Shown piece by piece: positions 1 through 6,341 of a stretch of 13,725 bases of DNA; positions within the stretch are counted from its first letter, which is position 1; the number at the start of each line of letters is the position of its first letter. The DNA comes from Bacteroidales bacterium UBA1217 (GTDB lineage Bacteria > Bacteroidota > Bacteroidia > Bacteroidales > P3). The DNA lies in contig DBXH01000036.1 of NCBI GenBank assembly GCA_002309335.1, forward strand, positions 42,128-55,852. Direction: 5' to 3'. A program made the position numbers and the translations under genes. The notes under the pieces are model-generated. The model was not told where the DNA came from and did no database searches. It saw only the letters and a list, made by a program, of their open reading frames with translations.

Positions 1-503
1 CCGATGGGGTTCTTGAAGAGCCATTCGACCTCTTGGTCGGTCATGGGTTTCTTGTAGGTGTCAATGATGGCCTGCAAGAAGAGGTTGCTCTTCTCCAGCT
101 GGTCGTAGAAGAAGGTGTAGGCCTGCGAGAACTGGAAGTTGTCGGGCAGGTTGTACTGGCGGATGGCCTTGTTGCGCATCACGTTCATACCGGTGAACAT
201 CCAGCAGCGGCCAGAGGACTTCTGGTCGGTGACGGCTTTGGAGACGACGCGGTTCGAGAAGTGCGAGTCGAACTTGGTGGCGTTCTCATAGTTCATAGCC
301 AGCTTGGCGGGACTTTGGTTGACGAGGATGTTGCGCATCGCCTTGTCGCTGGCCGTGTTGCCATACGATTTCTTGATCTGTTGCATCATCTCGGTGGTGA
401 TGCCGCCGTTGCCCTCGGGCTGGACGGTCTTGTTCTTTTGGGCCGTTGCGGTGCCGGCAATTAGCATCGCGGCCATTGTCAATACAATGTATTTTACTTT
501 CAT
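1..503 (-). CDS. pepC: Exported C1B-family cysteine peptidase (bleomycin hydrolase/aminopeptidase C-like), N-terminal part
   Basis: The gene starts at the ATG at 503-501 on the minus strand and runs off the left edge of the window, so only 167 codons are seen. Residues 1-22 form a signal peptide (basic MKVK, hydrophobic core, cleavage near TATA/Q). The mature start is followed by the papain-like active-site block: DQKSSGRCWMF at residues 93-103, with the presumed nucleophile Cys100 and the oxyanion-hole Gln94. That spacing and the RCWMF signature are typical of bleomycin hydrolase/PepC enzymes (MEROPS C1B), which trim amino-terminal residues from peptides. The catalytic His and Asn would lie beyond the window. 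Classical PepC is cytosolic, so the signal peptide implies a periplasmic or surface role in peptide use. A TAnnTTTG box and an inverted repeat lie upstream. Family assignment is strong; the exact substrate is unknown. Confidence 0.9.
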   Translation of the reverse strand, partial: MKVKYIVLTMAAMLIAGTATAQKNKTVQPEGNGGITTEMMQQIKKSYGNTASDKAMRNILVNQSPAKLAMNYENATKFDSHFSNRVVSKAVTDQKSSGRCWMFTGMNVMRNKAIRQYNLPDNFQFSQAYTFFYDQLEKSNLFLQAIIDTYKKPMTDQEVEWLFKNPI

Positions 504-610
504 TATTGAGGGTTTTATTATTTTATTTTCGAGCAATGGCGATATATCTCATTTATTTTTGTGTAAGCAGCATTATTTTAAAATATTAACTGTTAATCAA
601 TGTTTTATAG

Positions 611-637
611 GTGTACTAAACCTGTGTTTTAGTACAC
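611..637. repeat. Perfect 10-bp inverted repeat in the peptidase leader (operator or hairpin)
   Basis: GTGTACTAAA at 611-620 is exactly complementary to TTTAGTACAC at 628-637, with a 7-nt spacer. No T-run follows on either strand, so it is unlikely to be an intrinsic terminator. It lies just downstream of the -7 box at 648-655 with respect to the peptidase gene, within the first ~30 nt of the inferred transcript. It could therefore be a repressor operator overlapping the start site, or a stabilising 5' hairpin. The binding protein is unknown. Confidence 0.6.
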
Positions 638-647
638 AATCAGAATG

Positions 648-655
648 CAAAGATA
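648..655 (-). promoter_or_regulatory. Probable Bacteroidota -7 promoter element for the C1B peptidase gene
   Basis: On the minus strand this reads TATCTTTG, an exact match to the Bacteroidota -7 consensus TAnnTTTG. No clear -33 TTTG is seen at the expected distance. If used, transcription would start near 641, giving a leader of about 140 nt that contains the 611-637 inverted repeat. The surrounding DNA is very AT rich, so a chance match is possible. Confidence 0.5.
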
Positions 656-728
656 ATAAAAAAATAAATAATATAACTTTATTTTTTTACGGATTTACCA
701 AATAAATGCCACAATGTGACTAGAGGCA

Positions 729-754
729 ATGTTTTTGTGAGAGAACAAAAACAT
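729..754 (-). terminator. Perfect 10-bp inverted repeat just after the Fur-family gene, possible terminator
   Basis: ATGTTTTTGT at 729-738 pairs perfectly with ACAAAAACAT at 745-754 around a 6-nt loop. It begins about 20 nt past the stop codon of the Fur-family gene, where the metal cluster should end. The stem is AT rich and is not followed by a clear U-tract, so termination is inferred from position. An operator role remains possible. Confidence 0.4.
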
Positions 755-773
755 CAAGTCTGGATATAAAAGG

Positions 774-1190
774 CTATTTGTAGTTTTTGGCGCAATGTAA
801 GCAGATGCCCTTTACCACATATTCAGTCTCTTCGGGAATGAAGCCGTCGGGTAGGGGCACGGGTGGAATGGAGACATTTGTAAGGCAGAAGGTGTTATGG
901 CAGCGTGTGCAGGTGAGGTGGACGTGCCCTGTGCATTGGCGTGTGTCGTCGTGGTGGCAGACGCAATATTTCTGCGATCCGCTACCGTCGTCGACATTGT
1001 GCAGCAAATGTGCCTCGCTGAAGAGGGTCAGAGTGCGGAACAGGGTGGAGCGGTCGACGGTAGGCAGAGCCTCCTCGAGGTCGCTGAGGCTAAAAACACC
1101 TTTTGTCTGGTGGCGAACCTGTTTCCAAATCATTGTGCGCACGGCTGTTATGCGGATGCCGGCATTGGCAAGGGTTTCTTCGTCGGACAT
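774..1190 (-). CDS. Fur-family metal-responsive transcriptional repressor (Fur/Zur-like)
   Basis: A 138-residue protein, the normal length for the Fur family. Residues 8-66 form the winged-helix DNA-binding domain, with recognition-helix sequence TVDRSTLFRTLTLF at 44-57. The C-terminal half carries the metal sites: HHDD at 79-82, HVH at 89-91 and two CxxC pairs (Cys94/Cys97 and Cys130/Cys133) that normally hold structural zinc. Extra cysteines at 76, 78, 86 and 102 are notable. The gene starts 46 nt after the metal ATPase stop on the same strand, so it is probably co-transcribed and may autoregulate the cluster. The partner ATPase is of the Zn/Cd type, so zinc sensing is the likely role. Iron or peroxide sensing cannot be excluded from sequence alone. 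Fur-type repressors usually control uptake, so a regulator of an exporter may act in a less usual way. Confidence 0.88.
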   Translation of the reverse strand: MSDEETLANAGIRITAVRTMIWKQVRHQTKGVFSLSDLEEALPTVDRSTLFRTLTLFSEAHLLHNVDDGSGSQKYCVCHHDDTRQCTGHVHLTCTRCHNTFCLTNVSIPPVPLPDGFIPEETEYVVKGICLHCAKNYK

Positions 1191-1199
1191 TTTAATTAG

Positions 1200-1226
1200 G
1201 GTCTTTAAGGACTTTAAGGTCGTTAT
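1200..1226. repeat. Degenerate 9-bp tandem repeat in the ATPase-Fur gap
   Basis: The 46-nt gap between the ATPase stop and the Fur-family start holds GGTCTTTAA, GGACTTTAA and GGTCGTTAT in tandem at 1200-1226. The first two units differ at one base, the third at more. The shared TTTAA core resembles that of the spacers ahead of the MoxR and panB genes. Function unknown. Confidence 0.55.
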
Positions 1227-1236
1227 TGTCTTAACG

Positions 1237-3246
1237 TCATTCTTTTATTTTTAGTGCGCGCATAGCGTTAAAAACTGCGAGGACGGTGACTCCTACGTCG
1301 GCGAAGACAGCCATCCACATTGTGGCGATGCCTATGGCGGCGAGGATGAGGACGCTGATTTTCACGCCTATGGCGAAGATGACATTCTGGCGTGCTATTC
1401 GCAGAGTGCGTCGGGCGATGCGTATGGCGAGAGGTATTTTGGATGGTTTGTCGTCCATAAGCACGATGTCGGCGGCCTCGATTGCGGCGTCGCTGCCCAA
1501 GCCGCCCATAGCTATGCCTACGTCGGCGCGCGAAAGCACCGGCGCGTCGTTGATGCCGTCGCCAACAAAAGCGATTTTGTTAATATTGCTCTCTGCGAGC
1601 ACGCGGCGTTCTCCGTTTATCCATTCGAGTTTGTCCTGTGGCAGCATCTGGGCGTGGTATTCGTCGATGCCGAGTTTGCTGGCGACATCGGCAGCGACGG
1701 CTTCGCTATCACCGGTGAGCATTATGTTACGTCTAACGCCCATAGCTTTCAGTTCTTTAAGGGCGTCGACACTATCCTCTTTGATTTGGTCGTTGATTAC
1801 GATATGGCCAGCGTATTCACCGTCGATGGCCACGTGGATGACGGTGCCTGTGTGACCGCAGTCGTGCCAATGGGCGCCGACGGCTTCCATCAGTTTGCTG
1901 TTGCCAACGCATACAATGCTTCCTTCCACTTTGGCGCAAATACCTTGTCCTGCAATCTCTTCAACGTCAGATATATGGCAACCGTCGGTGGCTTCGTCTG
2001 GGAAAGCGTCGCGGAGGGCTGCTCCGATGGGATGGGTCGAGAAATGCTCGACGTGGGCGGCAAGGTGAAGCAGGTGACTCTCGTTGCATTTCTCTGGGTG
2101 CACCACCTCTACGGCAAATCGTCCGTGGGTGAGGGTGCCGGTCTTGTCGAAGACTATGGTGTCGACCTTTGCCAGTATGTCAATATAGTTGGCGCCTTTG
2201 ATTAGTATTCCTTTGCGTGAGGCTCCGCCGATGCCGCCAAAGAAGGAGAGCGGCACGCTGATGACCAGCGCGCAGGGACAGCTGACAACGAGGAACATAA
2301 GTGCACGGTAGAGCCAGACGGGAAATTGTGAATTGTGAATTGTGAATTGTGAAATTGTTGGGGGTATGATGGCGAGGGCGAGGGCGGCGAATACGACGAT
2401 GGGTGTGTAGACGCGGGCGAAGCGGGTGATGAAGGTCTCGCTGTGCGACTTGTGTTCGGCAGCATTCTCGACGAGGTCAATTATCTTGGACACAGTGCTT
2501 TCGCCGAAGGTCTTGGTTACGCGGGCTTTGACAACTCCGCTGATGTTGACACATCCTGATATGACTTCGTCATCGACGGTAGCTTCGCGCGGGACGCTCT
2601 CGCCGGTGAGGGCAACGGTGTTGAGGGCTGTGCTGCCTTCGGTAATGATGGCGTCGAGGGGTATCTTCTCGCCAGGACGGATGACAATGGTTTCGCCTAT
2701 GGCTACTTGGTCGGGGCTGACGGTCAACTCGTTGCCGTCGCGGATGACTGTTGCTGTGTCAGGACGGATGTCCATCAGGTGGGCGATGCTTTCGCGGCTG
2801 CATCCTTCGGCGTAGCCTTCAAAGAGTTCGCCTATTTGGAAGAAGAGCATTACGAATACCGCTTCGGGAAATTGCGTCTCGGCTCCGGGGAGGAACCCTA
2901 TGGCGAGAGCACCGATGGTGGCTATCGACATCAGGAAATGCTCGTTGAAGGGGTTGCGCTCGGCTATGCCCTCGGTGGCTTCCTTGAGGGTGTTGAAGCC
3001 GACAAGGAGATAAGGTATTAGATATATTAAAAGCAGCTGCCAGGTTGCGAGATTGGTGTTGTGCTCGATGAGTACCGCACCGATCAGCAGGAGGGTGGCA
3101 ACGATGATTGTTATCAGCTGTTTCTTTGTTGATTCGTGGTGGTGATGCTCGTGCCCGTGCTCGTGCTCGTGGTGATGTTCGTGCTCGTGGTGATGCTCAC
3201 CGCAGCAATGGTCGTGACAATGTGTATCGTGATGATTATGAGCCAT
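1237..3246 (-). CDS. zntA: P1B-type heavy-metal translocating ATPase (Zn/Cd/Pb efflux type)
   Basis: A 669-residue inner-membrane pump that uses ATP to export divalent soft metals. Visible motifs in order: actuator TGES at 214-217, CPC metal site in the membrane at 323-325, phosphorylation loop DKTGT starting at Asp367, the P1B His-Pro at 405-406, TGDS at 511-514 and GDGINDAP at 562-569. Lys629 and Asp650 in the last two helices match the P1B-2 (Zn/Cd/Pb) signature. There is no Cys-based HMA domain. Instead residues 3-37 are extremely His rich (20 His in the first 38 residues, plus Cys10, 14, 15), probably a metal-binding tail. The loop just before the CPC helix contains an insertion at 297-309 encoded by a heptanucleotide tandem array (2324-2351). 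The Fur-family gene lies 46 nt downstream; a promoter and palindrome lie upstream. The start at 3246 fits the promoter and the His-rich tail. Zinc is the best guess for the main substrate. Confidence 0.93.
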   Translation of the reverse strand: MAHNHHDTHCHDHCCGEHHHEHEHHHEHEHGHEHHHHESTKKQLITIIVATLLLIGAVLIEHNTNLATWQLLLIYLIPYLLVGFNTLKEATEGIAERNPFNEHFLMSIATIGALAIGFLPGAETQFPEAVFVMLFFQIGELFEGYAEGCSRESIAHLMDIRPDTATVIRDGNELTVSPDQVAIGETIVIRPGEKIPLDAIITEGSTALNTVALTGESVPREATVDDEVISGCVNISGVVKARVTKTFGESTVSKIIDLVENAAEHKSHSETFITRFARVYTPIVVFAALALAIIPPTISQFTIHNSQFPVWLYRALMFLVVSCPCALVISVPLSFFGGIGGASRKGILIKGANYIDILAKVDTIVFDKTGTLTHGRFAVEVVHPEKCNESHLLHLAAHVEHFSTHPIGAALRDAFPDEATDGCHISDVEEIAGQGICAKVEGSIVCVGNSKLMEAVGAHWHDCGHTGTVIHVAIDGEYAGHIVINDQIKEDSVDALKELKAMGVRRNIMLTGDSEAVAADVASKLGIDEYHAQMLPQDKLEWINGERRVLAESNINKIAFVGDGINDAPVLSRADVGIAMGGLGSDAAIEAADIVLMDDKPSKIPLAIRIARRTLRIARQNVIFAIGVKISVLILAAIGIATMWMAVFADVGVTVLAVFNAMRALKIKE
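2324..2351. repeat. Four perfect copies of the heptamer AATTGTG inside the metal ATPase gene
   Basis: AATTGTG is repeated four times without mismatch at 2324-2351, followed by a near copy (AAATTGTT, 2352-2359). It is read in frame as residues about 297-309 of the ATPase, in the periplasmic loop before the CPC helix. Three heptamers equal 21 nt, so only changes by multiples of three copies keep the frame. Frames on both sides are intact here, so this allele is ON. Confidence 0.9.
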
Positions 3247-3291
3247 AATATTGCATTTTTATTGTTTGTTTTTTTTGTTTTTTTCCGAATG

Positions 3292-3299
3292 CAAAATTA
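3292..3299 (-). promoter_or_regulatory. Probable -7 promoter element for the metal ATPase gene
   Basis: The minus strand reads TAATTTTG, matching TAnnTTTG, about 46 nt before the ATPase ATG. A TTTG at 3328-3325 could be a -33 element, but its spacing (25 nt) is longer than usual. The 84-nt gap to the upstream beta-barrel gene gives room for an independent promoter. Confidence 0.55.
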
Positions 3300-3312
3300 T
3301 GGCACTTTTCTC

Positions 3313-3325
3313 GCAACTGAGTTGC
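3313..3325. promoter_or_regulatory. 13-bp odd-centred palindrome upstream of the ATPase, candidate Fur-family operator
   Basis: GCAACT-G-AGTTGC is a perfect palindrome with one central base. Including flanks, 14 of the 16 non-central positions across 3311-3327 are symmetric, close to the 7-1-7 layout of Fur-family sites. It lies 14-26 nt upstream of the -7 box, over the -33 region, where a bound repressor would block RNA polymerase. The Fur-family gene of the same cluster is the obvious candidate regulator; this is inference. Confidence 0.5.
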
Positions 3326-3330
3326 AAAGT

Positions 3331-4620
3331 TTAAAATATCAGGAATTTCTCTTTGAAGCGCATATAGAAGCCAAAAAGGAGGTCGGTCATGCGGAGGTCG
3401 AGGTCGTAGAGGGCGTCGACTTGAAGCCCGAGGTTGACTCCTTTGAATTCGTGCTCGGCAGAGAGTGTGAATGTTAGGATGTTGCGGATATCGGTGGCGC
3501 TGGCGAGGTTGGCTGATGCCGGGATGTGAAGAGTGCTGTAGGCGTTGGCCGACCAGAAGAGCGGCGAGCCGAAGGCGCTGAAGTAGTGGTCGCCGTGCCA
3601 GAAGCCAGCGGTTGCGCGGAGGGAGAAGTGCGACAGGTGGTATTGGTTCCAGTGGAGCCATTCGTAGGAGAGGGTGGGGTAGAAGGCCTTGCCGCCGTGG
3701 TCGAGGGCGTTGTCCTCGAGGTGATGGTTGTAGAGAGAGGCGTCGAGTTTGAAGGAGTGGAAAGATGGAGTGAAAGTGTTTGAGAATGAGTATTTGATTT
3801 GCAATCCGACGCGTTCGTTGAATGTGGTTACGGTGTTGGTGTCGATGGTTTTGACCTCACCTCCGCGGTGGCTGGCAATGAAGTGGACAGGCAGATTGAA
3901 TTGCCAGCCCAGTTGGTTGTATTTGTCAAGGTCGCATCCATTCCACACCTCTTTTTCAATATTTAATTTTGCTATTCTAAAGATGTGGCTTGTTCCCATT
4001 GTGAAGCGCTCCTGGTCGGCAGTCCAGGGTGTGAGGTAGTGTGTCCAGTCGAGCCAGGTGTCGCTTTGCCAGATTTTTGTCTTGGTAAGTATCTGCAGAC
4101 CGTCTTCCTGATAGTCGTATATCCATCGGGCGGGGTCGTAGACGGGCATTGCCAGCTGGTGGGAGTAGCTGCCATAGATGGTACCTGCAATGAGAGTAAG
4201 CCACTTGGTGGGTGCGTAAATGAGTGAGAATGTGGGGCGCAGACGATAAAGCGAGTCGAGTCCGGCGAAGGCTGTGGCGTTGAAGCCGACGCGCAGCTGG
4301 GCACGCTCGTTGATACCGTAGGCGAGGGCAGGCGAAAGGCGGAAGCCGGCGACGGAGAAGCCTTTGGCGAACGGTGTGGCATACTCGGCATCGAAGAAGA
4401 AGCCTGCGGCGTCAATGTCGAGCGTCAGGAGGCGGCAGCCTTGTATGAGCTCACGGTTGGTTACGGGCAGGTCATATAGCAGATGCATCGAGTTGTCGGA
4501 GCTAATGCCAAGAGCCGACGGATGATGCGGGTGGCGCGGTGTGACTCTGGTCGTGTCCTGTGCCTGTGTCGAGGCGATGCCCGTCAACAGGGCTATTGTG
4601 AGTATGAAAAGGTGTTTCAT
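3331..4620 (-). CDS. Putative outer-membrane beta-barrel protein of unknown function
   Basis: A 429-residue exported protein. Residues 1-20 are a signal peptide (MKHLFILTIALLTGIASTQA, cleavage before Gln21). A short linker with a His-rich PRHPHHP patch follows. The rest is dominated by alternating hydrophobic/polar stretches rich in Tyr, Trp and Phe, for example near 90-165 and 290-425, and the chain ends in an aromatic residue (KEKFLIF), as outer-membrane barrels do. No TonB box, plug or OmpA domain is seen. It is transcribed toward the metal ATPase with an 84-nt gap, so it could be an outer-membrane partner in metal handling, but a separate promoter precedes the ATPase and the pairing may be accidental. 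It has its own promoter box at 4641-4648. I do not recognise a named family. Confidence 0.75.
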   Translation of the reverse strand: MKHLFILTIALLTGIASTQAQDTTRVTPRHPHHPSALGISSDNSMHLLYDLPVTNRELIQGCRLLTLDIDAAGFFFDAEYATPFAKGFSVAGFRLSPALAYGINERAQLRVGFNATAFAGLDSLYRLRPTFSLIYAPTKWLTLIAGTIYGSYSHQLAMPVYDPARWIYDYQEDGLQILTKTKIWQSDTWLDWTHYLTPWTADQERFTMGTSHIFRIAKLNIEKEVWNGCDLDKYNQLGWQFNLPVHFIASHRGGEVKTIDTNTVTTFNERVGLQIKYSFSNTFTPSFHSFKLDASLYNHHLEDNALDHGGKAFYPTLSYEWLHWNQYHLSHFSLRATAGFWHGDHYFSAFGSPLFWSANAYSTLHIPASANLASATDIRNILTFTLSAEHEFKGVNLGLQVDALYDLDLRMTDLLFGFYMRFKEKFLIF

Positions 4621-4640
4621 TTGCTTTGGATTTGGAATTG

Positions 4641-4648
4641 CAAAGGTA
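4641..4648 (-). promoter_or_regulatory. -7 promoter element for the beta-barrel gene
   Basis: The minus strand reads TACCTTTG, preceded by a T-run and CG, which is the classic Bacteroidota promoter form. It lies 20 nt before the ATG, implying a short leader. No clear -33 TTTG is seen. It is divergent from the guaB promoter. Confidence 0.65.
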
Positions 4649-4657
4649 CGAAAAAAA

Positions 4658-4688
4658 TGTGAATTGAGACCTGTGACCTGTGACCTAT
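4658..4688. repeat. Heptad tandem repeat in the divergent intergenic region
   Basis: Read in 7-nt units from 4659: TGTGAAT, TGAGACC, TGTGACC, TGTGACC, then TAT. The first unit is the same heptamer, in a different phase, as the array inside the metal ATPase, and the others are two- to three-base variants of it. It sits upstream of the beta-barrel promoter and about 130 bp from guaB. Confidence 0.7.
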
Positions 4689-4797
4689 AAGCAGAAAAAT
4701 AATTGTCGGAAGTAAAAAATGCCCCTCTTTTTGTTCAGAAAATTAGTGAGTTGGGATTTATTATAAAAAATATTATTTATATGTGAAGATTTTTTGG

Positions 4798-4805
4798 TAT
4801 TTTTG
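4798..4805 (+). promoter_or_regulatory. -7 promoter element of guaB and the downstream operon
   Basis: TATTTTTG matches TAnnTTTG exactly. Transcription would begin near 4811-4813, leaving a leader of only about 6-13 nt before the ATG at 4818 or 4824. This argues against the in-frame TTG at 4794, which the promoter box overlaps. No convincing -33 element is visible. Confidence 0.6.
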
Positions 4806-4823
4806 CACGAAATTTTAATGTTT

Positions 4824-6296
4824 ATGTATACAGATACCACAAAATTTATCGGAGAGGGTTTGACGTACGATGACGTACTCCTCGTTCCCAGCTTTTCAGA
4901 CATTCTTCCGCGCGAAGTAAAGGTCAGTTCGCGCTTCTCACGTAACATCACACTTAACATTCCTATGGTGAGTGCCGCAATGGACACTGTGACCGAGGCC
5001 GCTATGGCCATCGGTATGGCTCAGGAGGGTGGTATCGGTGTGTTGCACAAGAATATGTCGATAGAACGTCAGGCCAACGAGGTGCGCAAGGTGAAACGCT
5101 CGGAGAACGGTATGATTGTCGACCCCGTGACGCTGGACAAGGATGCGTTGGTAAAGGATGCATTGAGCCTGATGCACGAATACCACATTGGCGGCATTCC
5201 GATTGTGGATTCCAACAAGATGCTTATAGGTATGGTCACGAACCGCGATTTGCGTTTTGAACGCAATATGAGCCGTCCGCTGAGTGAGATAATGATTACC
5301 GACCTTGTGACGACGCACGTGGGCACGACGTTTGAGGAGGCTGCCGAGATATTGCAGGAACACAAGATTGAGAAACTTCCTGTTGTGAACGACGAGGGCC
5401 AGTTTGTGGGTCTTATAACCTATAGCGACATTATGAAGAACAAAGAGCACCCGTATGCCTGCAAGGACGCCAACGGACGTCTGCGTGTCGCCGCAGGAGT
5501 GGGCATTACGGCCGATATGATGGAGCGTGTAGACGCTTTGGTAGAGGCTGGTGTGGATGCCATCGTTATCGATACCGCCCATGGACATTCGATCAGGGTG
5601 GTTGATGCTTTGAAGACTGCTAAGTCGAAATATCCCGACCTTGATGTCGTGGTTGGCAATATAGCCACCGGCGAGGCTGCGCTGATGCTTGCAGAGGCTG
5701 GTGCCGATGCTGTGAAGGTTGGTATAGGCCCGGGAAGTATATGCTCGACCCGAATCATTGCCGGTATCGGTGTGCCGCAGCTGACAGCTGTCTGCGAGGT
5801 TGCCGGTGCGTTGAAGCAGGGCGGTTTCGACATTCCGCTTATTGCTGACGGCGGTATACGCTACAGCGGCGACATTGTCAAGGCTATTGCCGCCGGAGCC
5901 AGCAGTATAATGATAGGCTCGTTGGTGGCCGGTGTTGACGAGGCTCCGGGCGAGACGATCATCTTCGAGGGACGAAAATTCAAGTCTTACCGCGGTATGG
6001 GTTCGCTCGAGGCTATGCAGAGCGGCTCGAAAGACCGTTATTTCCAGGACAAGGAGACCGATGTCAAGAAGCTGGTTCCCGAAGGTGTTGTGGGACGCGT
6101 GCCTTACAAGGGATCGCTCAACGAGGTTCTGTATCAGCTGGTTGGCGGTTTGAAGGCAGGTATGGGTTATACCGGTTCGAGAGATATAGAGACATTGCAG
6201 AAGGCTAAATTTATCCGTATTACCGCTGCCGGACGCACAGAGAGTCACCCGCACGACATTGCCATCACGCGCGAGGCTCCGAACTATTCGAGATAA
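4824..6296 (+). CDS. guaB: Inosine-5'-monophosphate dehydrogenase
   Basis: Oxidises IMP to XMP with NAD+, the committed step of GMP synthesis, in the cytosol. The 490-residue product has the full IMPDH layout: an N-terminal barrel portion beginning EGLTYDDVLLVP, a pair of CBS domains (about residues 90-205, with HIGGIPIVD and KIEKLPVV cores), then the rest of the TIM barrel with the catalytic loop GPGSICSTR (nucleophile Cys307), ADGGIRYSGDI and the flap KSYRGMGSLEAM. It ends SHPHDIAITREAPNYSR, typical for Bacteroidales. The ATG at 4824 is chosen because its N-terminus matches the length of family members. The ATG at 4818 (two codons earlier) is an alternative; the TTG at 4794 is excluded by the promoter. 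It is followed 45 nt later by a prolyl isomerase gene, probably in the same transcript. Confidence 0.97.
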   Translation: MYTDTTKFIGEGLTYDDVLLVPSFSDILPREVKVSSRFSRNITLNIPMVSAAMDTVTEAAMAIGMAQEGGIGVLHKNMSIERQANEVRKVKRSENGMIVDPVTLDKDALVKDALSLMHEYHIGGIPIVDSNKMLIGMVTNRDLRFERNMSRPLSEIMITDLVTTHVGTTFEEAAEILQEHKIEKLPVVNDEGQFVGLITYSDIMKNKEHPYACKDANGRLRVAAGVGITADMMERVDALVEAGVDAIVIDTAHGHSIRVVDALKTAKSKYPDLDVVVGNIATGEAALMLAEAGADAVKVGIGPGSICSTRIIAGIGVPQLTAVCEVAGALKQGGFDIPLIADGGIRYSGDIVKAIAAGASSIMIGSLVAGVDEAPGETIIFEGRKFKSYRGMGSLEAMQSGSKDRYFQDKETDVKKLVPEGVVGRVPYKGSLNEVLYQLVGGLKAGMGYTGSRDIETLQKAKFIRITAAGRTESHPHDIAITREAPNYSR

Positions 6297-6298
6297 TC

Positions 6299-6312
6299 GG
6301 TGACTGGTGATT
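6299..6312. repeat. Two-copy heptamer repeat between guaB and the prolyl isomerase gene
   Basis: GGTGACT followed by GGTGATT, differing at one base, directly after the guaB stop. The unit resembles the TGTGACC heptads at 4658-4688. With two copies alone this is weak evidence; the similarity to the other heptads makes it worth recording. Confidence 0.4.
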
Positions 6313-6341
6313 TTTAAAATTTAAAAATAGTAAAGATTAGA

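Noticed and set aside
33..464. Long plus-strand open frame across the peptidase gene
   Set aside because: It is antisense to the C1B peptidase, whose translation shows a signal peptide and an active-site motif; the plus-strand product has no recognisable features.
504..773. A small RNA or tRNA gene in the longest intergenic gap
   Set aside because: No cloverleaf, conserved RNA signature or convincing terminator could be seen; only the two inverted repeats and the promoter box are supported.
1654..2205. Plus-strand open frame opposite the metal ATPase
   Set aside because: The minus-strand frame holds every P-type ATPase motif; the plus-strand frame is a codon-bias shadow.
2324..2359. Frameshift or pseudogene in the ATPase at the heptamer array
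   Set aside because: The frames on both sides join in one uninterrupted reading frame and all motifs are present, so the gene is intact in this allele.
3136..3235. CRISPR-like or low-complexity repeat at GTGATGCTCGTG-type sequence
   Set aside because: The periodicity is the codon pattern of the His/Glu-rich tail of the ATPase; there are no spacers or fixed repeat units.
4794..4796. TTG start for guaB giving a 500-residue product
   Set aside because: The triplet falls at the edge of the TATTTTTG promoter box and would lie upstream of the inferred transcription start; family N-termini match the ATG at 4824.
4938..6254. 438-codon minus-strand open frame opposite guaB
   Set aside because: It is a mirror of the highly conserved IMPDH frame. 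Its product has no signal, domain or promoter, and its length reflects codon bias in guaB.
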